Position numbers and translations under genes: made by a program. The notes beneath the pieces were generated by a model. It made no database searches and had not been told where the DNA came from. It worked only from the letters and a program-made list of their open reading frames with translations. Below, piece after piece: positions 44,080 to 53,800 of a stretch of 64,000 bases of DNA (position 1 is the stretch's first letter; each line of letters begins with the position of its first letter). Source of the stretch: Enterococcus moraviensis ATCC BAA-383 (lineage in GTDB: Bacteria > Bacillota > Bacilli > Lactobacillales > Enterococcaceae); the NCBI RefSeq assembly GCF_000407445.1, contig NZ_ASWB01000003.1, positions 248,001-312,000 on the forward strand, in the 5' to 3' direction.

Positions 44080-44790
44080 TTAACATTCTTTTTTTTCTAT
44101 TAAAGTGATACTGACATATGTTAAAAATAGACATACTCCCGTACATAATACGATTAAAATAGCTAAGCTTTTAAAATTTGCTCCCTGCAATAATAATCCC
44201 ACCAAGCTAGTCCCCCAAACCCAAGGAATCGCTAAGAATAAGTAACTGCCAATGATCATTGAGGCAATCGCTGTGATCAATAAGGATAACCCGCCAAACA
44301 TAATCGTTGCTGTGCTGTTCAAATAAATCGTTGAAAAGAGAAAAATTTGGACGTAAGCTGAAATACTCAACAAAATAGATAACAATAAAACCAAGTAAAC
44401 CATAATCTGCAGTTCACCAAGAATTACATTCAACAAAAATAAAGGAATAATAGAAATTAAAGCTGATATAAAAAGTTTGATAATGATAGCAACAGACTTA
44501 GTCACTAACTTTTTCTTCTTAGAGAAAACGTTGGATAATAGATATTGATAGTCAATAGCCACTTCTCCTTTCATCGAAAAACTGACTGAAAGACTAACAA
44601 ATAGTGGTAAACACATAAAATAGACTTCAGTAAAATACCGTAATGATTCATAAAAAGTAAGACCTCTGTAGTAAAAATAACTATTTATAAGAATCGTTAA
44701 AAGCGTTGGGAATACAAGACTTATGTTAAATAAACTATCATGCTTTAGTAAAAAATTTTCTGCCCTCATTAGTTGGATACTTTTTTTCAT
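44080..44790 (-). CDS. lanG: LanG-type permease of lantibiotic immunity ABC transporter
   Basis: A 236-residue membrane protein with six predicted helices (e.g. SISAYVQIFLFSTIYLNSTA, AIASMIIGSYLFLAIPWVWG). The motif LFLAIPWVWG resembles the IPW sequence of NisG/SpaG-like subunits. It overlaps the LanE gene by about 50 bases. Together with LanF and LanE it should expel the mature lantibiotic from the producer's membrane. ATG 44790 chosen; a GTG nine bases upstream is possible. Confidence 0.8.
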   Translation of the reverse strand: MKKSIQLMRAENFLLKHDSLFNISLVFPTLLTILINSYFYYRGLTFYESLRYFTEVYFMCLPLFVSLSVSFSMKGEVAIDYQYLLSNVFSKKKKLVTKSVAIIIKLFISALISIIPLFLLNVILGELQIMVYLVLLLSILLSISAYVQIFLFSTIYLNSTATIMFGGLSLLITAIASMIIGSYLFLAIPWVWGTSLVGLLLQGANFKSLAILIVLCTGVCLFLTYVSITLIEKKEC

Positions 44791-45517
44791 GCTTAACACC
44801 CTTTCTATCTATAAAAAGCAAGCTCAGTACAATTCCCAATATCACTGCTGCGATAACCAAATAACTACTATTTGTACTCACTATCATCGGATCATTCTGA
44901 TCGATAATTGAACCGCTAATACTTACATTTAGAGTTGGCATGATTGCTCTACTAGGCCAAGTCCACGGAATTACTTTGTACAGGTCACCATCCCCAAAAA
45001 ATACAGTCAAAAGTGTTCCAAAAATAAAATTGATGATTAGTGTAATTAAAAAATTGCTTTTTCTTTCTAAAAATAAAACAAATGGAACTTGCCACAAACT
45101 TGTCACAAAAATCAGCATTGTTGATAAACAAATAACAACTCCTGAAGTATAAGGAAATAATTGATTGATACCCACTGCCAGTCCACTAAATAAAATTAAA
45201 AAGCTAGCATAATAAAATGTAATCACAAGCATTTTTGAAAACCATTCATAACTTCTATTATTTTTAGGTATTTGCAAATTTTTAAAATCAGTTGATCGTT
45301 TTTCATGGTTGTAAATAGTATGGACTATAATAGGGATTAACAGATTGATAAGCAAAAAGCTCAACCAATTAAATAAACTTGCAACAGCATTGTTATTCAA
45401 CGATGTAAAAGAGAACCCTATTGTGATGATTCCAGCAAAAAACAAGAATAATAAATTTTGTCTCATGATCCCTAATGATTTTGTTTTTAACCATTCAGAC
45501 TGAACATATCTAAACAT
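44738..45517 (-). CDS. lanE: LanE-type permease of lantibiotic immunity ABC transporter
   Basis: A 259-residue membrane protein with six helices, starting MFRYVQSEWLKTKSL; the segment VIPWTWPSRAI corresponds to the conserved IPW/TWP stretch in NisE/SpaE-like permeases. Start at 45517 preferred because GGAGG lies inside the end of lanF, 11 nt upstream. Cotranscribed with lanF and lanG. Confidence 0.8.
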   Translation of the reverse strand: MFRYVQSEWLKTKSLGIMRQNLLFLFFAGIITIGFSFTSLNNNAVASLFNWLSFLLINLLIPIIVHTIYNHEKRSTDFKNLQIPKNNRSYEWFSKMLVITFYYASFLILFSGLAVGINQLFPYTSGVVICLSTMLIFVTSLWQVPFVLFLERKSNFLITLIINFIFGTLLTVFFGDGDLYKVIPWTWPSRAIMPTLNVSISGSIIDQNDPMIVSTNSSYLVIAAVILGIVLSLLFIDRKGVKHEKKYPTNEGRKFFTKA

Positions 45518-45521
45518 AATT

Positions 45522-46202
45522 CTATATACCTCCCTCATTGGCTAGTACTTTCAAGAATGTATTCTCTAAATCCTTTATATTTTCAATCGTTTCTTCGTAT
45601 TGAATAACGCCATTTTTAATAATTCCAACTTTGTCCGCTACATGCTGGATTTCTGTTAAGCTATGACTTGATACAATAATCGTCATGCCCATTTTTTTTA
45701 GCTGCTGAAGTAAATCTCTAAACTCAATTACGCCTACAGGGTCCAATCCGTTTGTTGGTTCATCTAGTATAAGCAATTGAGGATCATTTAAGATAGCTAA
45801 TGCAATACCCAAACGTTGTTTCATTCCAACTGAGTAATCTTTTACTTTTTTTGAGTCATCGATCAACCCAACTGTTACTAAAACTTCTGAAATTTTTTGC
45901 TCAGATAAATTATACCGTAGCGTTTGAACCTTCAAATTTTCACGAGCGGTTAAGTTCCCATACACAGCCGGCTGTTCTATTAAAAAACCAATGGAATCAC
46001 TGTCTATTCCTAAAAAACCAATCCTTCCTTCATCAAAAGAAATAATCTGAGAAATAATTTTCAATAAAGTTGATTTTCCAGCACCATTCAATCCTAAGAG
46101 TCCATAGATTGTATTTTTTTCAACATTTAGGGAAACGCCATTTAAAATAACATTTTTTTTGTAGCTTTTCTTTATGTTCGCTACTTCTAGCGCGATACTC
46201 AT
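45522..46202 (-). CDS. lanF: LanF-type ATPase of lantibiotic immunity ABC transporter
   Basis: A 226-residue ATPase: Walker A GLLGLNGAGKSTLLK, signature YSVGMKQRLGIA, Walker B LLILDEPTNGLDP, switch His in VSSHS. In place of the usual Q-loop it reads IGFLIEQPAVYG, with Glu at the Q position; this E-loop is the hallmark of lantibiotic LanF proteins. AGGAGG before ATG 46202. It follows the precursor array on the same strand, so immunity and structural genes share a transcript. Confidence 0.88.
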   Translation of the reverse strand: MSIALEVANIKKSYKKNVILNGVSLNVEKNTIYGLLGLNGAGKSTLLKIISQIISFDEGRIGFLGIDSDSIGFLIEQPAVYGNLTARENLKVQTLRYNLSEQKISEVLVTVGLIDDSKKVKDYSVGMKQRLGIALAILNDPQLLILDEPTNGLDPVGVIEFRDLLQQLKKMGMTIIVSSHSLTEIQHVADKVGIIKNGVIQYEETIENIKDLENTFLKVLANEGGI

Positions 46203-46213
46203 GTGATAACCTC

Positions 46214-46282
46214 CTATAAGATTTTCTCACTAGTAATCACTATTACTAGCGAGAAAAAATATTTTAATACCTTCTCCATCAT
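46214..46282 (-). CDS. Possible 22-residue hydrophobic peptide between lanA and lanF
   Basis: ATGATG at 46282-46277 follows GAGGTGA at a good distance and opens a frame of 22 residues (MMEKVLKYFFSLVIVITSEK...). Its stop overlaps the lanF ribosome binding site, so it could couple lanF translation. The frame runs through the hairpin at 46221-46258. It may be a real small peptide or a chance frame. Confidence 0.4.
   Translation of the reverse strand: MMEKVLKYFFSLVIVITSEKIL
46221..46258 (-). promoter_or_regulatory. Stem-loop between lanA array and lanFEG
   Basis: TTTTCTCxCTAGTAAT and ATTACTAGxGAGAAAA pair over 15-16 bp on the transcript. There is no T run after it on the minus strand, so it is more likely a processing or partial read-through element that keeps precursor mRNA more abundant than immunity mRNA. 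Confidence 0.6.
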
Positions 46283-46320
46283 TTTGGCTCACCTCATCAT
46301 CTGAACATTAGGTTCTCTGC

Positions 46321-46467
46321 TTATTTTACCCAATTACAGATTACTGTTTGAAGTTTACTTCCTTGACATCCCATAGTACATAAACTAACACTTGTGATTC
46401 TTGGTTCTGGTTTTACTCCGTTTATTGTTTGTGCTACATCTAAATCAAAATCATCAAATTGTGTCAT
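46321..46467 (-). CDS. Divergent short lantibiotic precursor (LanA7)
   Basis: A 48-residue precursor. The 23-residue leader is almost the same as in the array (MTQFDDFDLDVAQTINGVKP, then EPR), but the core is 25 residues: ITSVSLCTMGC, then QGSKLQTVICNWVK. Ring A (Ser3-Cys7) and ring B (Thr8-Cys11) residues are kept, and Thr18-Cys21 could form a third ring. The nisin ring C and E residues are absent. It is the last and oldest-looking copy, nearest lanF. It could be a partner peptide, an inducer-like variant or a decaying copy. Confidence 0.85.
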   Translation of the reverse strand: MTQFDDFDLDVAQTINGVKPEPRITSVSLCTMGCQGSKLQTVICNWVK

Positions 46468-46489
46468 TTCTGCTTCCTCCTCTTATTTT

Positions 46490-46666
46490 TTATTTTTTCC
46501 CAATACCTACTGAACAGTTACATGTGATCGTTTTTAATGCACAGCCCATCAATACTCCTGTTACACATCCGGGGGTACATAAACTTTTACTTGTGATCCG
46601 TGGTTCTGGTTTTACTCCGTTCGTTGTTTGTGCTACGTCTAAATCAAAATCATCAAATTGTGTCAT
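46490..46666 (-). CDS. lanA: Nisin/subtilin-like lantibiotic precursor, array copy 6 (LanA6)
   Basis: A 58-residue class I precursor: 23-residue leader with the FDLDV box (equivalent to FNLD of nisin) ending in PEPR, and a 35-residue core beginning ITSKSLCTPGC. Core Ser3/Cys7, Thr8/Cys11, Thr13/Cys19, Thr23/Cys26 and Thr25/Cys28 match the five rings of nisin. Val12 and the TxTCNC ending are as in subtilin. Leader residue 18 is Gly. Own GGAGG site. Confidence 0.93.
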   Translation of the reverse strand: MTQFDDFDLDVAQTTNGVKPEPRITSKSLCTPGCVTGVLMGCALKTITCNCSVGIGKK

Positions 46667-46689
46667 TTCTGTTTCCTCCTCTTATTTTT

Positions 46690-46866
46690 TTATTTTTTCC
46701 CAATACCTACTGAACAGTTACATGTGATCGTTTTTAATGCACAGCCCATCAATACTCCTGTTACACATCCGGGGGTACATAAACTTTTACTTGTGATCCG
46801 TGGTTCTGGTTTTACTCCGTTCGTTGTTTGTGCTACGTCTAAATCAAAATCATCAAATTGTGTCAT
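46690..46866 (-). CDS. lanA: Nisin/subtilin-like lantibiotic precursor, array copy 5 (LanA5)
   Basis: Encodes the same 58-residue product as copy 6; the two genes use the same GGA codon for leader Gly18 and the same spacer, so they are a recent duplication. Start 46866 follows GGAGGAAACAGAA. Confidence 0.93.
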   Translation of the reverse strand: MTQFDDFDLDVAQTTNGVKPEPRITSKSLCTPGCVTGVLMGCALKTITCNCSVGIGKK

Positions 46867-46889
46867 TTCTGTTTCCTCCTCTTATTTTT

Positions 46890-47066
46890 TTATTTTTTCC
46901 CAATACCTACTGAACAGTTACATGTGATCGTTTTTAATGCACAGCCCATCAATACTCCTGTTACACATCCGGGGGTACATAAACTTTTACTTGTGATCCG
47001 CGGTTCTGGTTTTACCTCGTTCGTTGTTTGCGCTACGTCTAAATCAAAATCATCAAATTGTGTCAT
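46890..47066 (-). CDS. lanA: Nisin/subtilin-like lantibiotic precursor, array copy 4 (LanA4)
   Basis: Same core peptide as its neighbours. Leader residue 18 is Glu (GAG) instead of Gly, and the preceding leader codon choices differ. Copies 2 and 4 share this Glu variant. Confidence 0.93.
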   Translation of the reverse strand: MTQFDDFDLDVAQTTNEVKPEPRITSKSLCTPGCVTGVLMGCALKTITCNCSVGIGKK

Positions 47067-47088
47067 TTCTGCTTCCTCCTCTTATTTT

Positions 47089-47265
47089 TTATTTTTTCCC
47101 AATACCTACTGAACAGTTACATGTGATCGTTTTTAATGCACAGCCCATCAATACTCCTGTTACACATCCGGGGGTACATAAACTTTTACTTGTGATCCGT
47201 GGTTCTGGTTTTACCCCGTTCGTTGTTTGCGCTACGTCTAAATCAAAATCATCAAATTGTGTCAT
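47089..47265 (-). CDS. lanA: Nisin/subtilin-like lantibiotic precursor, array copy 3 (LanA3)
   Basis: Same core peptide; leader Gly18 encoded by GGG, as in copy 1. With copy 4 it forms a two-gene unit of about 399 bp that repeats as copies 1 and 2. Confidence 0.93.
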   Translation of the reverse strand: MTQFDDFDLDVAQTTNGVKPEPRITSKSLCTPGCVTGVLMGCALKTITCNCSVGIGKK

Positions 47266-47288
47266 TTCTGTTTCCTCCTCTTATTTTT

Positions 47289-47465
47289 TTATTTTTTCCC
47301 AATACCTACTGAACAGTTACATGTGATCGTTTTTAATGCACAGCCCATCAATACTCCTGTTACACATCCGGGGGTACATAAACTTTTACTTGTGATCCGC
47401 GGTTCTGGTTTTACCTCGTTCGTTGTTTGCGCTACGTCTAAATCAAAATCATCAAATTGTGTCAT
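47289..47465 (-). CDS. lanA: Nisin/subtilin-like lantibiotic precursor, array copy 2 (LanA2)
   Basis: Same core peptide; leader residue 18 is Glu as in copy 4. Own GGAGG site in a 23-bp spacer. Confidence 0.93.
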   Translation of the reverse strand: MTQFDDFDLDVAQTTNEVKPEPRITSKSLCTPGCVTGVLMGCALKTITCNCSVGIGKK

Positions 47466-47487
47466 TTCTGCTTCCTCCTCTTATTTT

Positions 47488-47664
47488 TTATTTTTTCCCA
47501 ATACCTACTGAACAGTTACATGTGATCGTTTTTAATGCACAGCCCATCAATACTCCTGTTACACATCCGGGGGTACATAAACTTTTACTTGTGATCCGTG
47601 GTTCTGGTTTTACCCCGTTCGTTGTTTGCGCTACGTCTAAATCAAAATCATCAAATTGTGTCAT
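47488..47664 (-). CDS. lanA: Nisin/subtilin-like lantibiotic precursor, array copy 1 (LanA1)
   Basis: First gene of the array, 41 bp after the TATAAT box. Same 58-residue product with leader Gly18. The mature core should be about 35 residues with five lanthionine-type rings, one Dhb (Thr2) and one Dha (Ser5), and a GKK end in place of nisin's HVSK; nisin's Dha33 has no counterpart. Leader removal would occur after PEPR, but no LanP gene is present in the window. Confidence 0.94.
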   Translation of the reverse strand: MTQFDDFDLDVAQTTNGVKPEPRITSKSLCTPGCVTGVLMGCALKTITCNCSVGIGKK

Positions 47665-47704
47665 TTCTGTTTCCTCCTTTTTTCTTAATTTTTATTACAC
47701 CTTA

Positions 47705-47770
47705 ATTATAAGGTGGATCGTTCATTTTGAATGAAAACGTCTCAACAGCTCGTTTTTTATTCAAAACTGC
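47705..47770 (-). promoter_or_regulatory. lanA promoter with AgrA/LytTR-type direct repeat
   Basis: Minus strand: GCAGTTTTGA (47761-47770, its first base touching the lanC stop), a second half-site GCTGTTGAG (47741-47749) with GTT exactly 21 bp from the first GTT, and -10 TATAAT (47705-47710) starting 60 bp from the first site. There is no good -35. The same element at the same distance precedes agrB and the two lanB-side promoters. The 21-bp repeat spacing is that of LytTR regulators such as AgrA. Confidence 0.8.
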
Positions 47771-49059
47771 TAATAACCTAATGCTTCAATCCAAGAACTT
47801 CTATTTCCATATCGCTCCCTTAATAACGTAAGCAGCACACCTGAACTCCCACCCAATAAACCAATATCTGTTACTGACTTTCCAAATTCAATACTGGTAA
47901 AGCCAAAATGATTCTTCTCATCATAAAAACGAAGTATCTCTTCTTTAACCACTTTGATATACTCATCAAAATCTGACGTTCCAAGTTCCTTTTTAAACGT
48001 CAATAACGTATTCAATAATCCGCTATAGCCATGACAAATAGTAGCTGAAAACAATCCTTCTTCTTTGGAATAAATACTTCTAATTGATTGTCTTGAAAAA
48101 TCGATAATATCTTCCTTTTCTAATGCTTTTCCTGCATACAGTAATGCAACTGCAACTCCTGGCGTGCCATAACACCAAGCATCACGATTCTCCACAACAT
48201 CTGTTTTAGTATTTGTTAAATAATTTTCTAACGTCAACATTGCTGGCCAAATAATTTTTTGATTTTTCACTATACTATTTTTTATTAGAAAATCAACAAT
48301 ATACTCTATCGCTATAGCTTGCCCTGGCACAGTGATCCCTTTTAGCATACTTTTACTCAGAACTAATAGAATCCCTGCAACACCATGTGCCATACCTAAA
48401 TTAAAATTTCCATCAGGATATAGTTTTGCTTCTTCTTCAGTAAATTGATTACGAGAACTAATATGAAAATTAGGATATCCAAACCGTTCATCTGTTAGGC
48501 TAACCAAATAGTTTAATATTCTAGTGAGCCAGTGTAAACTTTCATCATCGTCTTGTGTCAATAAGTAGAGACTTGTTCCTGACAGGCCTTCAATAATATC
48601 GTAGTCCGTCATTTCGACTTCTTTATCTGCAAGTAAATTTAGTTTTTCCTCTACGGATCGTAATAAAACTTTTTTCAAGTTTCCTTTTAATTTGGGATAT
48701 TTCAAGTGATTGGGATCAAGACCGTCAATTCCAAGTAATATTCCAGAAATTCCCGAAAACATCGATGGATTTTTGATACCATACGTTTTTATTGATAAAA
48801 CAATCTGTTGTAAATAGTTATGACCGTATTCTTCCCACGATTCTTTTGGAAAAAGACTAGATAGCTCTCCAAATAATAAACACAGAGAAGGAAATCCATG
48901 GCTTAATGCTAACGGGTGCCAATTTGAGTATTTAGTCCCATCGATAATCACAATGTTCTCTTCCGAATTGATGAGTTCATCAATTTTGTGATGATCCGCA
49001 TGATTTTCAGCGCATTTTTTTAAATCAAATTTTGTTTTAAGCTGCAAAGTATTCTTCAT
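47770..49059 (-). CDS. lanC: Lanthionine cyclase
   Basis: Zinc enzyme of 429 residues that adds Cys thiols to dehydrated Ser/Thr to make the rings. LanC landmarks: NLGMAHGVAGIL near residue 220, WCYGTPGVAVALL near residue 300 (first zinc Cys), and ICHGYSGLLN near residue 350 (Cys and His zinc ligands). It overlaps the lanT end by 23 bases, so translation is coupled. Confidence 0.93.
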   Translation of the reverse strand: MKNTLQLKTKFDLKKCAENHADHHKIDELINSEENIVIIDGTKYSNWHPLALSHGFPSLCLLFGELSSLFPKESWEEYGHNYLQQIVLSIKTYGIKNPSMFSGISGILLGIDGLDPNHLKYPKLKGNLKKVLLRSVEEKLNLLADKEVEMTDYDIIEGLSGTSLYLLTQDDDESLHWLTRILNYLVSLTDERFGYPNFHISSRNQFTEEEAKLYPDGNFNLGMAHGVAGILLVLSKSMLKGITVPGQAIAIEYIVDFLIKNSIVKNQKIIWPAMLTLENYLTNTKTDVVENRDAWCYGTPGVAVALLYAGKALEKEDIIDFSRQSIRSIYSKEEGLFSATICHGYSGLLNTLLTFKKELGTSDFDEYIKVVKEEILRFYDEKNHFGFTSIEFGKSVTDIGLLGGSSGVLLTLLRERYGNRSSWIEALGY

Positions 49060-50812
49060 ATGATTCAGCCCTTTCCATCTCTTGATATAGTCGACAATTC
49101 TTCATTAAATGTGCATGTGTACCTATATCAACAATTTCTCCTTTATCCATTACGATAATCTTATCCGCATTTTGTGCTGCTAAAATTCTATGCGAAATAA
49201 ATATTCCAATCTTTCCTTTTGTTTTTTCATAAAAAGAATCAAACACTTCTTTTTCTGAAATTGGATCTAAAGCAGAACTAGGTTCATCCAATATATATAC
49301 GGATGCTTTCTTAAAGAATGATCTCGCAAGTGCAACCTTTTGCCATTGTCCACCGGAAAGCTGCCTTCCATTTTCAAACCAAATGCCCAATTGTTGATTT
49401 AAGTCTTCTTCATCTAAAAAATCAATATTCAACTCACGCATACACGTTTTCATTATTTCTGTATCTGAAATATTTTGAATATCACCAAAGCCAATATTTT
49501 CTTGAAGAGGTAATTCATATTTCACAAAATCTTGAAAAAGCACCGACAATTGTTGCTTATATTTAGTTTCTCCAATTTCCCTTAGCGGCACTCCATCTAC
49601 TAAAATTTCTCCTTCTGAATTTTCATAAAGTTTAGTCAAGACTTTAATCAGAGTCGATTTTCCTGATCCATTTGGTCCTACAATAGCAACTCTTTCCCCA
49701 GCATGTAACGTCAAGTCCACTTTCTTCAAGGCCAAACTTTGTGTCTCTGGGTAGTGATAAGAAACCTTTTTAAGCTCAATATCATGAATATCTGTGATCT
49801 CTGCATTATCTGTTATCAAGACTTCTTCATTTTCAATCTGAACAAATTCTTCTATAAATTCGAAAAGTTTTTCCATATACAGATTATTGTTATATAGAGC
49901 ATAAATACTCGTCATCACACCTTTTGAACTAGATTGGATCATCGAGGTTACTTTGATGATACTTACAACATTTCCGACCAAAATAGTTCCTGAATAAGCA
50001 GCGGTAATTGCTACAAATAGTACAATCGCCCCAATAATTTGAACCCCCACTTCAAAAAGAATACTTAATTTCGATTTTTGATATAAGAGATCCATATCCT
50101 GTTTAATAAAATTTTCTTTTATTCTGGAAAATTTATTTATGATATACTCTTTCAAATCGTAAAACTTGACTTCCTTAAATGAAAAATCATGAGTTAATAT
50201 ATAATTTAAATACCAAGACTCACGTTCATCTTCCATACGCTGATATTGTATATTAAATTCCCGCTTACCAATCTGTATATAATAGTAAATGGAAGTCAAT
50301 GGAACTAATGTTAGCAATAGTGCCATTTTCCAACTCCACATTGATAAGAAAATAATTGAACCAATCAACGTAATCATTGTCTTCATCAAATTAATAGTCA
50401 TATCCAAACTTTGAGAAGGTTTAAAAGCTATTTGACCATTGATACGTTCAATTTGATTATATGTTTCTGAATTTTCAAAATCTTTTAATTTCATGTCGCC
50501 ACAAGCATTCATAATGATTTTATTTAGTTTGTACACCAAATTCACCTGCAGCTTTTGTTCAAAGATAGCCGAAATTTGTCCGACTATCTCACTACCCACT
50601 GTAAAGCTAACAAACGCAATCAGCAAAACCATCACTCGATTAAGTACTTGATGAGCTACTATACTATTTAGTAGTTCTTGTGATAAATATGTTGTAAGTA
50701 ATGGTACAACTGACACTAACAGACTCAATAATAAAATAACAATCAGATTTTTCTTTTCTAAATCATAGATAAGTTTTAAAGTCTTTTTTGTATTGGAATA
50801 TAGATTCTTCAT
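49037..50812 (-). CDS. lanT: Lantibiotic ABC exporter
   Basis: A 591-residue exporter: six-helix membrane domain (residues ~20-320) and ATPase (Walker A VGPNGSGKSTLIK, signature LSGGQWQKVALAR, Walker B VYILDEPSSALD). There is no N-terminal C39 peptidase, so it exports the precursor with the leader attached, as NisT does. It starts 3 bp after the lanB stop with a GGGAGG site. Confidence 0.92.
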   Translation of the reverse strand: MKNLYSNTKKTLKLIYDLEKKNLIVILLLSLLVSVVPLLTTYLSQELLNSIVAHQVLNRVMVLLIAFVSFTVGSEIVGQISAIFEQKLQVNLVYKLNKIIMNACGDMKLKDFENSETYNQIERINGQIAFKPSQSLDMTINLMKTMITLIGSIIFLSMWSWKMALLLTLVPLTSIYYYIQIGKREFNIQYQRMEDERESWYLNYILTHDFSFKEVKFYDLKEYIINKFSRIKENFIKQDMDLLYQKSKLSILFEVGVQIIGAIVLFVAITAAYSGTILVGNVVSIIKVTSMIQSSSKGVMTSIYALYNNNLYMEKLFEFIEEFVQIENEEVLITDNAEITDIHDIELKKVSYHYPETQSLALKKVDLTLHAGERVAIVGPNGSGKSTLIKVLTKLYENSEGEILVDGVPLREIGETKYKQQLSVLFQDFVKYELPLQENIGFGDIQNISDTEIMKTCMRELNIDFLDEEDLNQQLGIWFENGRQLSGGQWQKVALARSFFKKASVYILDEPSSALDPISEKEVFDSFYEKTKGKIGIFISHRILAAQNADKIIVMDKGEIVDIGTHAHLMKNCRLYQEMERAESYEEYFAA

Positions 50813-50814
50813 GA

Positions 50815-53800
50815 TTAAGCTGCCTCCCTTGTTCTAGTGTGGATCAAGTAATTAAACACTTGACCTACAACAGCCATCACAAACGCCTCTTGATTTTGAT
50901 CAACACCAAATAATCGATTACAATGCAGATGAATAAAACTAGAACAAATATTTATCTTTTCTTCTAAAGAAAAATCCATCCGTTTGTATACTTCCAAATA
51001 ATCTTCTACCGATTCTTTCCTTAAAGTCGCCCATTTCTTCATTTGGCTATCCGTACGTCTAAATTCATCTAGTATTTTCTTTTTATTCTCACGGAAATAC
51101 AAACTGCTATCTTGACGTTTCTCATACGTATGCACAAGAGCTTTGATTTCAGAATCTTCCAAACTCAATTGGTCAATAAAGTTAACAACCGTCAATACTC
51201 CTGATAATTCAAACGGAATGTCCAGTGTTCCCAACCTATTACTATATAAAATATTTTCAACAACCTTGCTATCCGCCATAAATACTTTTTCAGCTAACGA
51301 AATCAATTCTTTCCCACCATAACGTTCTACTTCTCGTTCATAGGAATCGATCGTATACCTAGCGATCATCTCCTGCGACAACAACGTTTTTAACCAGTCA
51401 AAGATTCGAGTTGTATACTTTTGAAGTTTCTCTTCTGATGCATTGAAGCGCAAGCGAATATGCGGATGTGTGTCTATATATCTCATAAAGAAATAGTGAA
51501 TTCCTGTTTCTTCTTCAAGTTTCGAGCAAAACTCTTTAATACAAAGTGTAATTAAATCCAACTCCTTCTTTCTTGTCGTATAAAGTTTAAAATAGAGCCA
51601 GTCATCATAAGGTAGTTTTGTGCTTGTTTCAAAATCGCTCGTTACAATTGATTTCGGTAAAATAGTTTCATCCGTCTCTTTTTCAACAGAAAACATTGGC
51701 ACTACAATCTCAGCAGTATAACTCTCGTCGTTTTGGTCAACAAACACATTCTCTCCTTCTTCACAGGCTTGCAGTTGTATCCGCATTTGTGCCTTAGAAT
51801 TTTTTTTGTACTCTGCAAACAAAATCTCTAGTTCAGAATCATTGTTAAAATGGATTGGAATACGATTATCATAGTCAGTTAAATAGAACCTGTTTGGAAG
51901 CGCAAATGCCTCTTTGTATTCACTGAATTTCTTTTTAAATAACTCAAAATCATTAATCATTTCAGGCATAAGACTCTCTGTCGAAATGAACCATCTTTCT
52001 GGTGACAAAACGATACTTTTATATCTTAATTCAGGTATATGATCGAAATCAGAATAGATCCTATGCCAAGGGAATTCACTCCACGAACGTTTCCTGTATA
52101 TCGAAATCTCATGTAAAAAACGCAACATATTATGTGAAATACCTGGGTTCAGCATATTCGTTGCCTGAAATTCAAGTAGATCTCCGTTTTTTCTATTTCT
52201 AGCATAAAAACCGTAGTTATCAATACCAATCAAAATATCTTTAATCGTTATCTCTCGACTCACTTCCAAAGAATTATTTGTAAATAAAGAGAGTTCATAT
52301 TCTTTAAAATGAGGATTTATTGAAACATTACCATTGCGAATATTACTAGGAACATAGCTGATTTCACATGTTTTCACATACTTATTTCTTTTAGTTGTTT
52401 CTTTATCTTGAATCGTTTTAATTGTTTCCCCAAAATGGTTACTTAGATGACCAAATCTTCCAAACGTTTTGCCAGCGCCTTGAGATCCTCCCCCTGGGCT
52501 GAGATATGCTAGATATTTTTCTCCTGATTTTTTCAATAGAAAGAATGCTTCTAAGGACTTTAGTAATTTAGTGTCTTCAAACTGGGAATCGCCTAGTAAT
52601 TTTTTGACATCCTTTTCGCTAAGATCAATTGCAGCCCCTTTTTTCTCTGCCACATTTATCTTCGAAAGAAAATAGTTTCTCAAGCGTAAATTATAATCAG
52701 GTATCACAGGCGCTCTGGAAATAAAATCATTTTCAGGCTTATCATAGGAAAATGGTGCTCCCAATCCATTACCCGTATCAAATAAATCCGTTAGCGGAAC
52801 TTCTTGACTAAATCCATACTTGTCTAAAAACTCATCTTGATAAAGTTGTATGTGCGCAAAAGCTGGATTATTTTCTGATGCTAACAATGTTAAAAAGCTA
52901 ACTGCCTCGTTTATTTCCTCAACTAAGTTTTGAGGAATAGAAATCGTATCATTGTTTAAAAAACTATCAACTTGAAGAGGTGATGTACTTCGATAAAGAG
53001 TGTTCATTTCTTTATACAACGTTAAATAGGTTTGTTCTCCTGTTCCAAGTTTCATCTTGTTGTATTGTTTAATTTGATCATCAACTTTTTGCAGTTGAAT
53101 AGCTCGTTCAGAAAAATACGCATTTTTATTCAACTCAGTGATTAAGTACTCCAACTGATTCCTCACAGTCATCGGCGGCCTTAAATTCGAAATCAGAAAT
53201 TCGTTTTTTATCAATTTATATAAGAAAGAACTCAACTTATCTTCATTTTGCTTAGGATACGCTTGTCTAAGCGTATCTAATAAATTTTCAAATGCTACTA
53301 GATTTTGACCTTGATCCATCAACAACTTAAATGGCATTGATAGCTGAATACTCTCAGTAGAACTTGCTGTTTCAGTATTGTATAGCATGTAGACACGATT
53401 TCCTTTTGTGTAAACAGCTGGGTTGATTTTAAATTCCAAATGTTGATATCCATTTAACTCTTCTTTTTTGATTACATTGAAGATCCAACTTAAATCAGCT
53501 CTGGCGACGTGTTCAAAGTTCTTTTCATCAAATGTAAAGTTTTCTTTATTTGTTGAAGTTTTTGCTATACCGACTGCTGAATAGAGACCAAATGGAGTTG
53601 TTCTTGTATTTCTTCTCAAAGCATACTTCAATAACGACTGCTCTAAATTCCTTTTTTTCTTATTCGATAGTGTTTTCCCATTGACTAAATACTCCTTCGC
53701 TTGATCATAAATCGATTTGCTAGAAATCAAAACCTGTTCTCTAAATACTGGATCGTTAAATAGATCTTTAACATCTGTATTCTTTTCTTTTTCAGAAACA

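Noticed and set aside
46320-47690. CRISPR-like or minisatellite array of ~200-bp repeats
   Set aside because: The repeats are full precursor genes with ribosome binding sites on the minus strand. There are no short repeats with variable spacers and no cas genes.
46401-47734. Repeated hydrophobic ORFs of 84-108 residues on the plus strand across the array
   Set aside because: They are antisense shadows of the lanA genes, run over copy boundaries and have no ribosome binding sites.
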